Assembly: GCF_018459925.1 (NCBI RefSeq) | Contig: NZ_CP075371.1 | Location: 248,001-312,000 of the forward strand | Origin: Nocardioides aquaticus | GTDB lineage: Bacteria > Actinomycetota > Actinomycetes > Propionibacteriales > Nocardioidaceae | Direction of reading: 5' to 3' | Length of the DNA stretch: 64,000 nucleotides | Shown here: in pieces, positions 1 to 8,512 of the stretch | Numbering within the stretch: position 1 is the first letter of the stretch | How the letters are laid out: each line of letters starts with the position of its first letter | Translations under genes and position numbers: made by a program | The notes under the pieces: model-generated | Database searches by the model: none | The model's input: the letters and a program-made list of their open reading frames with translations, nothing else | What the model was told of the DNA's origin: nothing

Positions 1-314
1 ATGGCGCCGGGACGCAGGTTCTCGACCAGCACGTCGGCGCGGGCGGCGAGCCGGCGGAAGGTGGCGCGGCCCTCGTCCGACTTCAGGTCGAGCGCGACCG
101 ACTCCTTGTTGCGGTTCAGCCGGACGAACGAGGAGCTCTCCCCGTCGACGTACGGCGCGTTGCCCCGCACGAAGTCGCCGGAGCCGGGCGTCTCGACCTT
201 GACCACGCGGGCCCCGAGGTCGGCGAGCTGGGTGGCCGCGAACGGGGCGGCGAGGAAGGACCCGACCTCGACGACGAGGACGCCGGCGAGCGGTCCGGGG
301 GCGGTGTCGTTCAC
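1..314 (-). CDS. Class III CoA-transferase (CaiB/BaiF family), N-terminal part
   Basis: The minus strand reads from a GTG at 314 off the left edge, about 104 codons. The translation (VNDTAPGPLAGVLVVEVG, then ATQLADLGARVVKVE and NRNKESVALDLK) matches the N-terminus of family III CoA-transferases, which move CoA between acyl groups in carboxylic-acid breakdown. The start is supported by an AGGAGG about seven bases upstream. The catalytic aspartate lies beyond the window, so substrate and activity cannot be judged. The gene is divergent from a GntR/FCD regulator only 37 bp away, a common arrangement in which the regulator controls the transferase gene. Confidence 0.85.
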   Translation of the reverse strand, partial: MNDTAPGPLAGVLVVEVGSFLAAPFAATQLADLGARVVKVETPGSGDFVRGNAPYVDGESSSFVRLNRNKESVALDLKSDEGRATFRRLAARADVLVENLRPGA

Positions 315-340
315 GCGACCTCCTGGGTGGGTTCTGTGTA

Positions 341-350
341 CGGTATACCG
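341..350. promoter_or_regulatory. Candidate GntR operator (perfect 10-bp palindrome)
   Basis: CGGTATACCG is a perfect palindrome in the 37-bp gap between the divergent CoA-transferase and GntR genes. It has the GTATAC-type core typical of FadR/FCD-subfamily operators. It sits directly against the regulator start codon, so binding could block both promoters. Function is inferred from position and symmetry only. Confidence 0.45.
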
Positions 351-351
351 C

Positions 352-1080
352 ATGACCGACCGGCGCCTGGCTCCGCCGCCGAGCCTGGCCGAGCGGGCCG
401 CCGACGCGGTCCGCGCGATGATCCTCGGCGGCGAGGTCCTGCCCGGCGAGCGCCTGGTGGAGAGCCGGCTCACCGAGCAGCTCGGCGTCTCCCGCCCGCC
501 GGTGCGCGAGGCGCTCCAGCAGTTGGAGCACGAGGGCCTGGTGGTGCCGTCCGGTCGCCGCGGGCTGGCCGTCCGCACGCTGACCCGGCACGACGTCTAC
601 GAGATCGTCACGCTGCGCGACAGCCTCGAGCAGCTCGCCGTACGCCTGGCGCTGCCGGTGACCGACGAGGAACGGCTGACGCCGCTGGTGGCCGCGCTGG
701 CCGACTTGGAGGACGGCGCCGCCCGCGACCACGGGAACGCGGCCCTGGTCGAGCGCGGGTTCGCCTTCCACCTCGCGCTCGTCGCGCTGTCCGGGCACCG
801 ACGGCTGGTCGCGACCTACCGGGACCTCGGCCTGCAGGTGCGGCTGTGCATGAGCGCCAACGTCGCGAGCCGGACGCACGAGGACGCCGCGGGCAACGCC
901 GCGCGGCACCGGGTCCTGCTCGACGTCGTGCGTGCGGGCGACCCGGACGCCGCGCTCGCCGCGCTGGCCGACCACGGCCACCGGTCCTTCCTGGCCCGCG
1001 TGGTCGACGAGCTGCCCGGCGGCTCGGCCGCGTCCGACGCCTGGCTGGCCCGGCTACGGGGGGCCGAAGGTCACGCCTAA
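352..1080 (+). CDS. GntR family transcriptional regulator, FCD (FadR-like) subfamily
   Basis: A 242-aa protein. Residues about 10-75 form the GntR winged helix-turn-helix (AERAADAVRAMILGGEVLPG, then SRPPVREALQQLEHEGLV). Residues about 80-220 form an all-helical FCD ligand-binding domain with conserved acidic and histidine positions (for example FAFHLALVALSGH). Such proteins repress catabolic genes until an organic-acid or acyl effector binds. ATG 352 is chosen because a later start would cut the HTH. No ribosome binding site is visible and the start abuts a palindrome, so translation may be leaderless or nearly so. The likely target is the divergent CoA-transferase. Confidence 0.9.
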   Translation: MTDRRLAPPPSLAERAADAVRAMILGGEVLPGERLVESRLTEQLGVSRPPVREALQQLEHEGLVVPSGRRGLAVRTLTRHDVYEIVTLRDSLEQLAVRLALPVTDEERLTPLVAALADLEDGAARDHGNAALVERGFAFHLALVALSGHRRLVATYRDLGLQVRLCMSANVASRTHEDAAGNAARHRVLLDVVRAGDPDAALAALADHGHRSFLARVVDELPGGSAASDAWLARLRGAEGHA

Positions 1081-1309
1081 GGGTGTATTCGCAGGTGGGG
1101 GGTCCGGGATGACACTCGGTTCACGAGGTCGGCGGCCCCGGGCTCCGAGACTTACGCAGATCCTCGGGGATGTAACCGGACCGGGCCGGGGGCGCTGACC
1201 TCGCCCGTCCTGGCCGCCCTTCGACAGCCCTCGTCAGCCCACCGGGGTGCCGCGCGGGCCCACGTAGGCCCCCGACCTGCCACAGTCGTCGGACCCGACC
1301 CAGGAGCTG

Positions 1310-1753
1310 ATGCGTGTGAGCACGAACGAACGCCTCGTCGATGCCACCCCCGACCAGGTCTGGGCGGTGCTGGCCGACGGCTGGCTCTACCCGCTGTGGG
1401 TCGTGGGTGCGACGCGGATGCGCGAGGTCGACGACTCCTGGCCCGCGCCGGGCTCGGTGCTGCACCACTCCGTCGGCGCCTGGCCGCTGGTGCTCGACGA
1501 CACGACGTCGGTCACCGCCTGCGACCTGGGCCGCCGGCTCGACCTGCGCGCTCGGGCGTGGCCGTCCGGCGAGGCGGCTGTGTCGATCGAGCTGGAGGCG
1601 GTCGGCGCCCGGACCCGCGTACGCATCCGCGAGGACGCCGTCGCCGGACCGGGACGCCTGGTCCCCGCGCCCCTGCGGCACCTGCCGCTGGCCTGGCGCA
1701 ACGTCGAGACGCTCCGGCGGCTGGCCTACCTGGCCGAGCGCCGGGCCGGCTGA
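1310..1753 (+). CDS. SRPBCC (polyketide cyclase/START-like) family protein
   Basis: A 147-aa protein with the START-like fold signature: an N-terminal strand (VSTNERLVDATPDQVWAVLAD), central antiparallel strands, and a long C-terminal helix (RNVETLRRLAYLAERR). This family binds hydrophobic ligands in a deep cavity. No catalytic function can be assigned. AGGAG at 1302-1306 fits the ATG at 1310; a GTG at 1315 is a possible alternative. It is convergent with the FAD reductase downstream. The 229 bases before it hold no gene I can support. Confidence 0.75.
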   Translation: MRVSTNERLVDATPDQVWAVLADGWLYPLWVVGATRMREVDDSWPAPGSVLHHSVGAWPLVLDDTTSVTACDLGRRLDLRARAWPSGEAAVSIELEAVGARTRVRIREDAVAGPGRLVPAPLRHLPLAWRNVETLRRLAYLAERRAG

Positions 1754-1777
1754 GCCGACCCGGCGCCGGGGCGTCGG

Positions 1778-2968
1778 CTAGAGGCGGCCCAGCAGGTCGA
1801 CCGGGTTGGCCGGCCGGGTGTGGGCGGCCAGCAGCTGCTCGGCCCCCTCCAGCTCGTCGCCGTCGCCGTCCCAGACCAGGACGCCGGCGACCTCGGCGTC
1901 GGTGAGGTAGTACACGACGGTACGGCCGTCCGCGCGCTCGTCGACGACCGTCTCCAGGTCCGTGGAGGTGCTGCCCATGGCCTCGAACCCGTGGCCCAGG
2001 ACGTCGGAGTAGAACATCGGCGTGTGGTCGTAGGTCTCGTCCGATCCCGCGATGATCCGGCCGACCGCGGCGCCCATCGCCGAGGCGTTGTCGACGTGCT
2101 CGACGCGGCGCCGACCGAGGATCCGGTCGGGGTACTCGGCGACGTCACCGGCGGCGAACACGCCCTCGGCCGTGGTCCGCAGCCGCTCGTCCACGACGAT
2201 GCCGCCGTCCTCGGACCGCTCCGCCACGCCGTCGAGGACGTCGCCGGCCGGCTCGATGCCCATCCCCACCACGACGACGTCGACGTCGAGGACCCCGCCG
2301 TCCGAGAGGCGCAGGCTGACCTCGTCGCCGCGCTGCTCGCCGCCGTCGACCGACGTGCCCGACAGCAGCCGGACCCCGGCGTCGACGAACAGCTGCTGGA
2401 AGCGCTGGGCCAGCGGCTCGGGGAAGCGGGTGTCGCCGAGCACCTGCTCGGGGTGGACCACGGTGACCTCGCAGTCCTGCTGCGACAGGGCGGCGGCGAT
2501 CTCGCTGCCGATGTAGCCGCCGCCGACGACGGCGACGCGGGCACCGCCTCCGGCCAGCGCGCGCAGGCGCTGGTAGTCGGTCAGGGTGCGGTAGTGCAGC
2601 ACCCGGTCGGAGGCCGGCAGCCCGTCGACGCCGCGGGGGCGCCCACCGGTGGCGACCAGCAGCGAGCCGTACCCGAGCTCGGTGCCGTCCGCGGTGGTGA
2701 CCGTGCGGGCCTGCGGGTCGACCGAGGTCACCCGGGTCGCCAGGTGGATCTCGGCGCCGGTCTGCTCCGCGGTACGCGGGTCGAGCCCGTCCTGGGTGAA
2801 GTCGGGGTCGGTCCAGAGCTTCTTGGACAGCGCCGGGCGCGGGAACGGCGGCACCGGCTCCTCGCCGAGGATCCCGATCGAGCCGTCGTGGCCCTGCTCG
2901 CGCAGCGCCTGGGCGGCGGCGTCGGCGACCATGCCGCCGCCGACGACGAGGACGTCGTAGGTCTTCAC
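1778..2968 (-). CDS. FAD-dependent NAD(P)H oxidoreductase (ferredoxin/rubredoxin reductase type)
   Basis: A 396-aa class-I pyridine nucleotide-disulfide-type flavoprotein. An N-terminal FAD Rossmann motif (VLVVGGGMVADAAAQAL) is followed by a central NAD(P)H-binding Rossmann fold (VAVVGGGYIGSEIAAAL, residues about 145-165) and the FAD-closing motif GVFAAGDV (about 280). No redox-active CxxC pair is present, so it resembles the reductase component of monooxygenase systems (AIF/rubredoxin reductase group), passing electrons to a ferredoxin or rubredoxin. It ends a two-gene unit with the SRPBCC gene 14 bp upstream. Its electron-acceptor partner is not identifiable here, although a P450 lies 3 kb away. 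Confidence 0.85.
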   Translation of the reverse strand: MKTYDVLVVGGGMVADAAAQALREQGHDGSIGILGEEPVPPFPRPALSKKLWTDPDFTQDGLDPRTAEQTGAEIHLATRVTSVDPQARTVTTADGTELGYGSLLVATGGRPRGVDGLPASDRVLHYRTLTDYQRLRALAGGGARVAVVGGGYIGSEIAAALSQQDCEVTVVHPEQVLGDTRFPEPLAQRFQQLFVDAGVRLLSGTSVDGGEQRGDEVSLRLSDGGVLDVDVVVVGMGIEPAGDVLDGVAERSEDGGIVVDERLRTTAEGVFAAGDVAEYPDRILGRRRVEHVDNASAMGAAVGRIIAGSDETYDHTPMFYSDVLGHGFEAMGSTSTDLETVVDERADGRTVVYYLTDAEVAGVLVWDGDGDELEGAEQLLAAHTRPANPVDLLGRL

Positions 2969-2982
2969 GGTGCTCCTCGCTC

Positions 2983-3423
2983 TCAGCCGGCCAGGCGGTC
3001 CAGCGCCTGGGTCATGTCACGCTCGACGTCGTTGCCGATCTTCTCGAAGACGACCTTGACGGCGGGCGCGGCCAGCTTGGCGGCGCCGGACATCTCGATC
3101 ACGGCCTCGTAGGTGACCTCGCTGCCGCCGCCTGCCGCGGGCTTGACGGTGATCGTGTCGGTCGAGGTGGCGGTCTCGTTGCGCCCGACCAGGACGATCG
3201 TGTCGTCGGTCAGCTTCTCGAGCGTGTAGGTCAGCTCCGTGCCGACCCCGGCGATCTTCGACTCGTTGTGGAAGGTCGAGCCCACGACGATCGGGCCGGT
3301 GTCGTTGCGCGTGCAGCGCTCCGTGCCCGGGTCCCACTCCTCGGCGTTCGTGAAGTCCTTGAGGTAGTCCAGGACGGTGGCGGGCTCGGGTCGGACGGTG
3401 AAGGTTCGGGTGACGGTGGTCAT
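2983..3423 (-). CDS. SRPBCC family protein
   Basis: A 146-aa START-fold protein starting MTTVTRTFTVRPEPATVLDYL. It contains the ligand-cavity pattern of the polyketide_cyc2 group and ends in a helix (VVFEKIGNDVERDMTQALDRL). ATG 3423 is chosen because the extended frame upstream is Arg/Pro-rich and unlike the family. The ribosome binding site is weak. The gene lies immediately upstream of the FAD reductase and is divergent from the glutaminase gene. Ligand unknown. Confidence 0.75.
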   Translation of the reverse strand: MTTVTRTFTVRPEPATVLDYLKDFTNAEEWDPGTERCTRNDTGPIVVGSTFHNESKIAGVGTELTYTLEKLTDDTIVLVGRNETATSTDTITVKPAAGGGSEVTYEAVIEMSGAAKLAAPAVKVVFEKIGNDVERDMTQALDRLAG

Positions 3424-3518
3424 GCGCTCGACGCTAGGACGACCGGGCGGGTGAGGACACCCCCTCGGCCAGGGGCGCCGGTGCCGCCGGGACGGCATGC
3501 TGGGGGGATGAGGACCGC

Positions 3519-4763
3519 ATGAGGACCCCGGTGCCGGACTACCTCCAGGAGGTGCTCGGCGGCTGCACCGCCGACGGCGGTGCCGTGGCCGACGACGTGC
3601 CCGAGCTGGCGGCCGCCGACCCGGACCGGTTGGCCGTCGCGCTGACCACGCTCGACGGCGTCACCTACTCGGCCGGGGACGACGACGTGCTGTTCACCGT
3701 CCAGTCCATCTCCAAGCCGTTCGCCTACGCGCTGGCGCTCCAGGATCGGGGCCTGGCCGCCGTGCTCGAGGTCGTCGGCACCGAGCCGTCGGGCGACGCC
3801 TTCAACGAGATCTCGCTCGAGCCGGGCACGGGTCGTCCGCGCAACCCGATGATCAACATCGGAGCCATCACGACGCACTCGCTGGTGGGGGAGCCCGGCC
3901 TGGCCGGCGCGGCACGCTCGGAGCGCCTGCGCCGGGGGCTGTCGGCCTTCGCCGGCCGCGAGCTCGTCGTCGACGAGGCGGTCCTGGAGTCCGAGATGGG
4001 CACCGCGCACCGCAACCTGGCCCTGGCGCACATGGTCCGCAGCCGCGGGACGGTCACCGAGGACCCGACGGTCCTGGTGCGGGAGTACACCCGCCAGTGC
4101 GCGCTGCTGGTCGACGTCCGCGACCTCGCGGTGATGGCGGCGACCCTGGCCCACCACGGCGTCAACCCGGTGACCGGGGAGCGCGTGGTCGGGGCCCGGG
4201 TCGCCCGGCAGGTGCTGAGCGTGATGGCGACCTGCGGGATGTACGACGCCGCCGGCGACTGGCTGTCGGTGGTCGGCATCCCGGCCAAGTCCGGCGTGGC
4301 CGGGGGCATCCTCGGCGCCCTGCCCGGCGAGGTCGGGATCGGCACCTTCTCCCCGCGCCTGGACCGCTTCGGCAACAGCACCCGCGGCGTCCGGGTGTGC
4401 GAGCGGCTCTCCGAGGACATGGGGCTGCACCTGATGGGGATGGCCCCGGCCGGGCTCGCGGTGGTCCGCGAGGTCGGGCTGGTGCACGACGACGGCGGGG
4501 GGACGGCCTGGCGCGCGGTGCTGCAGGGCCCGGTGACCTTCTCCGGCGGCGAGCGGGTGCTGCGCGAGCTGGCCCGGATCGGCGCCGACGGCGTCGACGT
4601 CGTGCTGGACCTGACCCGGGTCTCCCAGGTCGACGACGTCGGGCGCCGGATGCTGCTGGAGGGGGTGCGCCGGCTCGGCCTCGACGGGCACGCCGTCAGC
4701 GTGGTCGACCCGGAGCTGATGCTGGTGGTCGAGGATGTGGGGACCCCCGGCCCGGCTCGGTAG
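3519..4763 (+). CDS. glsA: Glutaminase A with C-terminal STAS domain
   Basis: A 414-aa protein. Residues about 1-310 are a serine-dependent glutaminase (L-glutamine to glutamate plus ammonia). The SxxK catalytic pair is Ser63/Lys66 in QSISKPFAYAL, followed by the conserved NPMINIGAI stretch with the substrate-binding Asn, and SGVAGGILG near residue 260. Residues about 325-405 form a STAS-like domain (VDVVLDLTRVSQVDDVGRRML), absent from the usual 300-310-aa bacterial enzymes. The start at 3519 is preceded by GAGGA. An upstream four-codon frame (3508-3522) has a stop that overlaps this ATG. The gene is followed by a small hairpin at 4772-4789. Confidence 0.93.
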   Translation: MRTPVPDYLQEVLGGCTADGGAVADDVPELAAADPDRLAVALTTLDGVTYSAGDDDVLFTVQSISKPFAYALALQDRGLAAVLEVVGTEPSGDAFNEISLEPGTGRPRNPMINIGAITTHSLVGEPGLAGAARSERLRRGLSAFAGRELVVDEAVLESEMGTAHRNLALAHMVRSRGTVTEDPTVLVREYTRQCALLVDVRDLAVMAATLAHHGVNPVTGERVVGARVARQVLSVMATCGMYDAAGDWLSVVGIPAKSGVAGGILGALPGEVGIGTFSPRLDRFGNSTRGVRVCERLSEDMGLHLMGMAPAGLAVVREVGLVHDDGGGTAWRAVLQGPVTFSGGERVLRELARIGADGVDVVLDLTRVSQVDDVGRRMLLEGVRRLGLDGHAVSVVDPELMLVVEDVGTPGPAR

Positions 4764-4771
4764 CATCGGCT

Positions 4772-4789
4772 GCGCAGAGGGTTCTGCGC
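4772..4789 (+). terminator. Small hairpin after glsA
   Basis: GCGCAGA, a GGGT loop and TCTGCGC form a perfect 7-bp stem nine bases after the glutaminase stop. There is no U-run (only GTCTT follows). It could be a weak terminator or part of the leader of the MFS gene that starts at 4858. Confidence 0.4.
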
Positions 4790-4857
4790 GTCTTGGAGGT
4801 GGGTTCGGCGCGCGCCTGTCGTGGCGCACCCGAAAACCGCAAGAAAGCAGAACCTCC

Positions 4858-6126
4858 GTGTCCCCTCTCGCCTCCTACCGCCGACTCCTGCGGCTGGCCG
4901 GCCCGGCCTACGTGGCCGTGGCCTTCCTGGGCCGTCTCCCGCTGGCGATGAGCCAGCTCGGCACCCTGCTGCTGGTGTCCACCGCGACCGGCAGCTACGG
5001 CGCGGGCGGCCTCGCCGCCGGGGCGCTGGCCGTGGCCAACGCCGTCACCTCCCCGCTCGCGGGCGCGCTCGCCGACCGGGTCGGGCAGCGTCCGGTGGTG
5101 CTGGTGCAGTCGCTGCTCGGCGCGGCGCTGCTCTCGCTGCTGGTGGTGCTGGTCGGTGCCGACCTGCCGACGCCGGTGCTCGTCGCCGCGGCCGCCGCGG
5201 CCGGGGCCAGCCTGCCCCAGGTCGGCCCGCTGGCGCGGGTGCGCTGGCGCCCGATCACCGACGGCTCCGGGGTCCACCAGCGGCGCCTGGTCGACGCGGC
5301 CTTCTCCTACGAGGGTGCCGCCGACGAGGCGTCCTTCGCGCTCGGGCCGGCCCTGGTCGGCGTCGGCGCGGTCGCGGTCTCGCCGTCGGGGGCGCTGCTG
5401 CTCGCAGCCGGGCTGCTGGCGGTCTTCGGGACCGCCTTCGCGCTGCACCCCACGGCGCGCCGCTCGCGCGCGTCGCGGCTCGCCGCCGGCGTGGACCGGG
5501 CCGCCGCGGCGCGGCTGCTGACCGGCACCGTGCTGGTCCTCGGCCTGGCCCAGCTCCTGGTCGGGATGCTGTTCGGCTCGGTGCAGACCGGCGCCACCGT
5601 GCTGGCCACCAGCGAGGGCCGCCCCGGCCTGGCCGGCTTCGTGCACGGCACGCTCGGGGTCGGCAGCGCGGTGGCCGGGCTGATGACCGCCGGGCTCCCG
5701 CAGCGGATCGGGCACGAGCTGCGCGCCTGGTGGGCGGCCTGCCTGCTGCTGCCGCTCAGCGTGCCGCTGCTGCTCGTCGACTCGCTCCTGCCGCTGACCG
5801 CGGTGGTGCTCGTCCTCGGCTGCGCGGTCGCGCCGTACATGATCGCGGTCTTCAGCCTCGCCGAGCGCGTGGTCGACCCGGCCCGGGTGGGGGCGGCGAT
5901 GACGCTGCTGGCCAGCTGCACCGGGATCGGGTACGCCCTGGGCTCGGCCGTGGCCGGTCGGCTCGCCGACGACCACGGGCACACCGCCGCGTTCGCGGTC
6001 ACCGTGACGGCCTGCGCGCTCGCCGCGCTGCTGACCACCGCGGCCCGGCGCCGGCTGCACGACGCGGTCGCTCGGGCCGACGCCGCGGGTCGCCGCGAGC
6101 CGGCTCCGGCGGGCCTGGCGGGCTAG
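4858..6126 (+). CDS. MFS transporter
   Basis: A 422-aa membrane protein with about 12 hydrophobic helices and an MFS loop-2/3 motif (GALADRVGQRPVVLVQSLLG). A GTG at 4858 is favoured because upstream in-frame residues are Arg-rich and overlap the glutaminase region, while VSPLASYRRLLRLAG leads directly into helix 1. It looks like a drug/metabolite efflux-type permease; the substrate is unknown. Its stop overlaps that of the convergent P450 gene. Confidence 0.85.
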   Translation: MSPLASYRRLLRLAGPAYVAVAFLGRLPLAMSQLGTLLLVSTATGSYGAGGLAAGALAVANAVTSPLAGALADRVGQRPVVLVQSLLGAALLSLLVVLVGADLPTPVLVAAAAAAGASLPQVGPLARVRWRPITDGSGVHQRRLVDAAFSYEGAADEASFALGPALVGVGAVAVSPSGALLLAAGLLAVFGTAFALHPTARRSRASRLAAGVDRAAAARLLTGTVLVLGLAQLLVGMLFGSVQTGATVLATSEGRPGLAGFVHGTLGVGSAVAGLMTAGLPQRIGHELRAWWAACLLLPLSVPLLLVDSLLPLTAVVLVLGCAVAPYMIAVFSLAERVVDPARVGAAMTLLASCTGIGYALGSAVAGRLADDHGHTAAFAVTVTACALAALLTTAARRRLHDAVARADAAGRREPAPAGLAG

Positions 6127-7451
6127 ACGCCCAGCCGCGCCGGGAGGGTCTCCCAGCCGCGCAGGATCCGGGTCGGCCGGCGCCGGGCGCCGCGCTCGAG
6201 CGCCAGGTCGGGGAAGCGGTCCAGCACCGTGCGCAGCCCGACCTCGCCCTCCATCCGGGCCAGGGCGGCCCCCAGGCAGTAGTGCCGGCCGGCGGAGAAC
6301 GAGACGTGGTCGCGGGCGTTGGCCCGGCCCACGTCGAAGCGGTCCGGGTCGGCGAAGACCGCCGGGTCCCGGTTGGCGCCGGCGAGCAGGCAGGTGACCA
6401 CCGACCCCCGGCGTACGGCGACCCCGGCGACCTCGGTGTCGCGGCGGGCGACGCGGCCGGTGAGCAGCACCGGAGGGTCGACCCGCAGCACCTCGTCGAC
6501 CGCGGTCGACCACAGGGAGGGGTCGGCGCGGAGCCTGGCCAGCTCGTCGGGGTGCTCGGTGAGCAGGACGATGCCGTTGGAGAGCAGGTTGACCGTGGTC
6601 TCGAAGCCGGCGGCCAGCACCAGGCCCGCGGTGGCCTCCAGCTCGGCGTCGCTCAGCCCGACGCCGTCCTCGCGCGCCGCGACCAGCTGGCTCATCAGGT
6701 CGTCGCCGGGGTGCTCGCGCAGGCCGGCGAGGTGCTCGGCCAGCCAGGCCCGGAAGCCCGCCAGCGCGCGCTCGACGCGGCGGAACTCGGCGTACCCGAG
6801 ACCGAGGTCGAGGCTGGGCGCGGCGGCCGCGCCGAAGGCGAGCACCCGGTCGCGCTCCCCGGCCGGCACCCCGAGGATCTCGGCGATCACCGTGACCGGC
6901 AGCAGCGCGCAGTAGCGCTCGACGAGGTCGACGGGACCGTCGCCGGGACGTGCCTGCGCCTCGAGGTCGTCGAGCAGCTCGTCCGCGACCTGCTGGGTGC
7001 GCTCCCGCAGGCCCTCGACGGCGCGCACCGAGAAGACACGGGTGACCAGCTTGCGGTAGCGGGTGTGCTGCGGGGGCTCGGTGACCAGCAGCGACGGCGG
7101 GCTGAGCGGTCCGAAGGCGGCCGGGTCCGCGGCCCACGTGCCCAGCCGGCCCAGCACGCCCTCGTCGCCGGCGTCGAAGACCCCGGTACGGAAGTCGTTG
7201 CTGGTCAGCACCTCGCGCACCACCGGCTGGTGCGCGGTCATCAGGGCGTACCGGGCCCGGTGCAGCGGCCCGGAGGACCGCACCTCGTCGGCGATGGCCC
7301 GCAGGGCGGCGTGGTCGTGCGCGACGCGGCGGTCCACCAGCCGGCCCTGCAGGTCGCCCCGCCTGGCCGCGTTCCGCATCACGGTGCTGGGCAGGGCGTG
7401 CCCGAGGGACCACCGCACCGCGGGCCGGACGAGGCTGTCGGTCGGGGACAC
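6123..7451 (-). CDS. Cytochrome P450
   Basis: A 442-aa soluble bacterial P450. The I-helix oxygen-activation motif is AGFETT (281-286), the K-helix ExxR is Glu320-Arg323 (EVLR), and the heme loop FSAGRHYCLGAALARME contains the axial Cys392. The C-helix HTRYRKLV contacts heme propionates. A GTG start at 7451 has AGGAG seven bases upstream. It has no adjacent ferredoxin gene; the FAD reductase at 1778-2968 is one possible electron donor. Substrate not predictable. The gene is divergent from the methyltransferase. Confidence 0.95.
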   Translation of the reverse strand: MSPTDSLVRPAVRWSLGHALPSTVMRNAARRGDLQGRLVDRRVAHDHAALRAIADEVRSSGPLHRARYALMTAHQPVVREVLTSNDFRTGVFDAGDEGVLGRLGTWAADPAAFGPLSPPSLLVTEPPQHTRYRKLVTRVFSVRAVEGLRERTQQVADELLDDLEAQARPGDGPVDLVERYCALLPVTVIAEILGVPAGERDRVLAFGAAAAPSLDLGLGYAEFRRVERALAGFRAWLAEHLAGLREHPGDDLMSQLVAAREDGVGLSDAELEATAGLVLAAGFETTVNLLSNGIVLLTEHPDELARLRADPSLWSTAVDEVLRVDPPVLLTGRVARRDTEVAGVAVRRGSVVTCLLAGANRDPAVFADPDRFDVGRANARDHVSFSAGRHYCLGAALARMEGEVGLRTVLDRFPDLALERGARRRPTRILRGWETLPARLGV

Positions 7452-7639
7452 GGGCGGCTCCTGGCTGGACGGTGCGGGGGACCTGTCCGCGACAGACTGT
7501 CGCGCTCGGGCTCGCCACGCCAACGTGAGGTACGACACCCCGGACCGCGAGCGGGGCCCCCGCCGTGGCCGCGTGGCCGCGCGGCCGGCCCACCCCCGAG
7601 CAGGTAGTCGCGGGCGCCGGGGTCCGCCACAGTGGCCCG

Positions 7640-8263
7640 ATGAGCTCTCCCGACCTGACCGACCCCGAGGTGATGGAGTTCGGGGTGATCCACGTGGAAC
7701 ACGACGACCGGGTGCTGCGCCCACGACCCTGGACCCGGATGCAGTCGGAGTGGGCCGCCGAGCTCGCCCACGACCTGCCCGCGGGGCCCTTCCTGGAGCT
7801 CTGCACCGGCGCCGGCCAGATCGGGCTGCTCGCCGCGGTGCTGTCGGGACGCCGGCTGGTCGCCGTCGACGCCGACCCCTGGGCCTGCGAGGTCGCGACC
7901 CGCAACGCCGCCCGGGCCGGGATCGCCGACCGGGTCGAGGTGCGCGCCGGCGACATGCGCACGGCGGTCGGGGACCGGGAGGCGTACGCCCTGGTGGTCG
8001 CCGACCCGCCCTGGGTCACCAGCGCGGAGGTCGGCCGCTTCCCGGAGGACCCGCTGCTGGCCATCGACGGCGGCGCGGACGGCCTGGCCGTGGCCCGGCT
8101 CTGCCTCGAGGTCGCCGCCGGGCACCTGCTGCCGGGCGGCCTGCTGCTGGTGCAGCTCGGTGACGACGCGCAGGCCGACGCCCTGGCCGCCGGCGCCGGG
8201 TGGGTCGAGCGGGGCCGCCGCCACGGGGAGCGTGGCCTGGTCCTGCTCCTGGCCCCCGCCTGA
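7640..8263 (+). CDS. Class I SAM-dependent methyltransferase (HemK/PrmC-like motif)
   Basis: A 207-aa Rossmann methyltransferase. SAM-binding motif I is LELCTGAGQIG and the acidic strand-2 end is VAVDAD. Motif IV, VVADPPWV, is of the (N/D)PPY/W type that methylates planar amide or exocyclic nitrogens. It lacks the N-terminal helical domain of true PrmC, so the target (protein glutamine, nucleic acid base or small molecule) is open. ATG 7640 is chosen because the upstream extension is not conserved in character. Confidence 0.75.
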   Translation: MSSPDLTDPEVMEFGVIHVEHDDRVLRPRPWTRMQSEWAAELAHDLPAGPFLELCTGAGQIGLLAAVLSGRRLVAVDADPWACEVATRNAARAGIADRVEVRAGDMRTAVGDREAYALVVADPPWVTSAEVGRFPEDPLLAIDGGADGLAVARLCLEVAAGHLLPGGLLLVQLGDDAQADALAAGAGWVERGRRHGERGLVLLLAPA

Positions 8264-8275
8264 GCCCGGACCGGG

Positions 8276-8512
8276 TCAGGTCGGGCGGTCCGCCGCCGGC
8301 AGCAGCTTGTGCGTGGCGTCGCACCACGGCGCGATCGAGGAGCGCCCGCAGCGGCAGAGGGCGCTGACCGGGCGGGTGGTCGCGTGCCGGACCCCGTCGC
8401 TGGTCTCCACCACGGCCGCCCCGCGCAGCAGCAGCGGCCCGCCGGCGCAGGGGAGGCGTACGGGGTCGCCCTCGACGACCCGGGCGGTCGGCTCGGGGGC
8501 GGGGCGGGTCAC
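8276..8512 (-). CDS. CDGSH iron-sulfur domain protein
   Basis: A 78-aa protein with the full CDGSH signature: Cys53-x-Cys55-x2-Ser-x3-Pro-x-Cys64-Asp-x2-His68 (CRCGRSSIAPWCDATH). This binds a labile 2Fe-2S cluster through three Cys and one His. It has no membrane segment. Its GTG overlaps the TGA of the upstream gene (GTGA), so the two proteins are probably made at a coupled ratio. Likely role: electron or cluster donor to the iron enzyme encoded just upstream. Confidence 0.9.
   Translation of the reverse strand: MTRPAPEPTARVVEGDPVRLPCAGGPLLLRGAAVVETSDGVRHATTRPVSALCRCGRSSIAPWCDATHKLLPAADRPT

Noticed and set aside
1121..1309. Possible small gene between the GntR and SRPBCC genes
   Set aside because: The open frames are shadow-like with no ribosome binding site or recognisable motif.
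4735..4857. N-terminal 41-residue extension of the MFS transporter from ATG 4735
   Set aside because: It would overlap the end of the glutaminase gene and the hairpin, and is Arg/Gly-rich before the first membrane helix; GTG 4858 is better.
4696..8064. Open minus-strand frame of over 1100 codons across the MFS, P450 and methyltransferase region
   Set aside because: Composition is low-complexity Arg/Pro/Gly/Ala, and real genes with catalytic motifs occupy the other frames.
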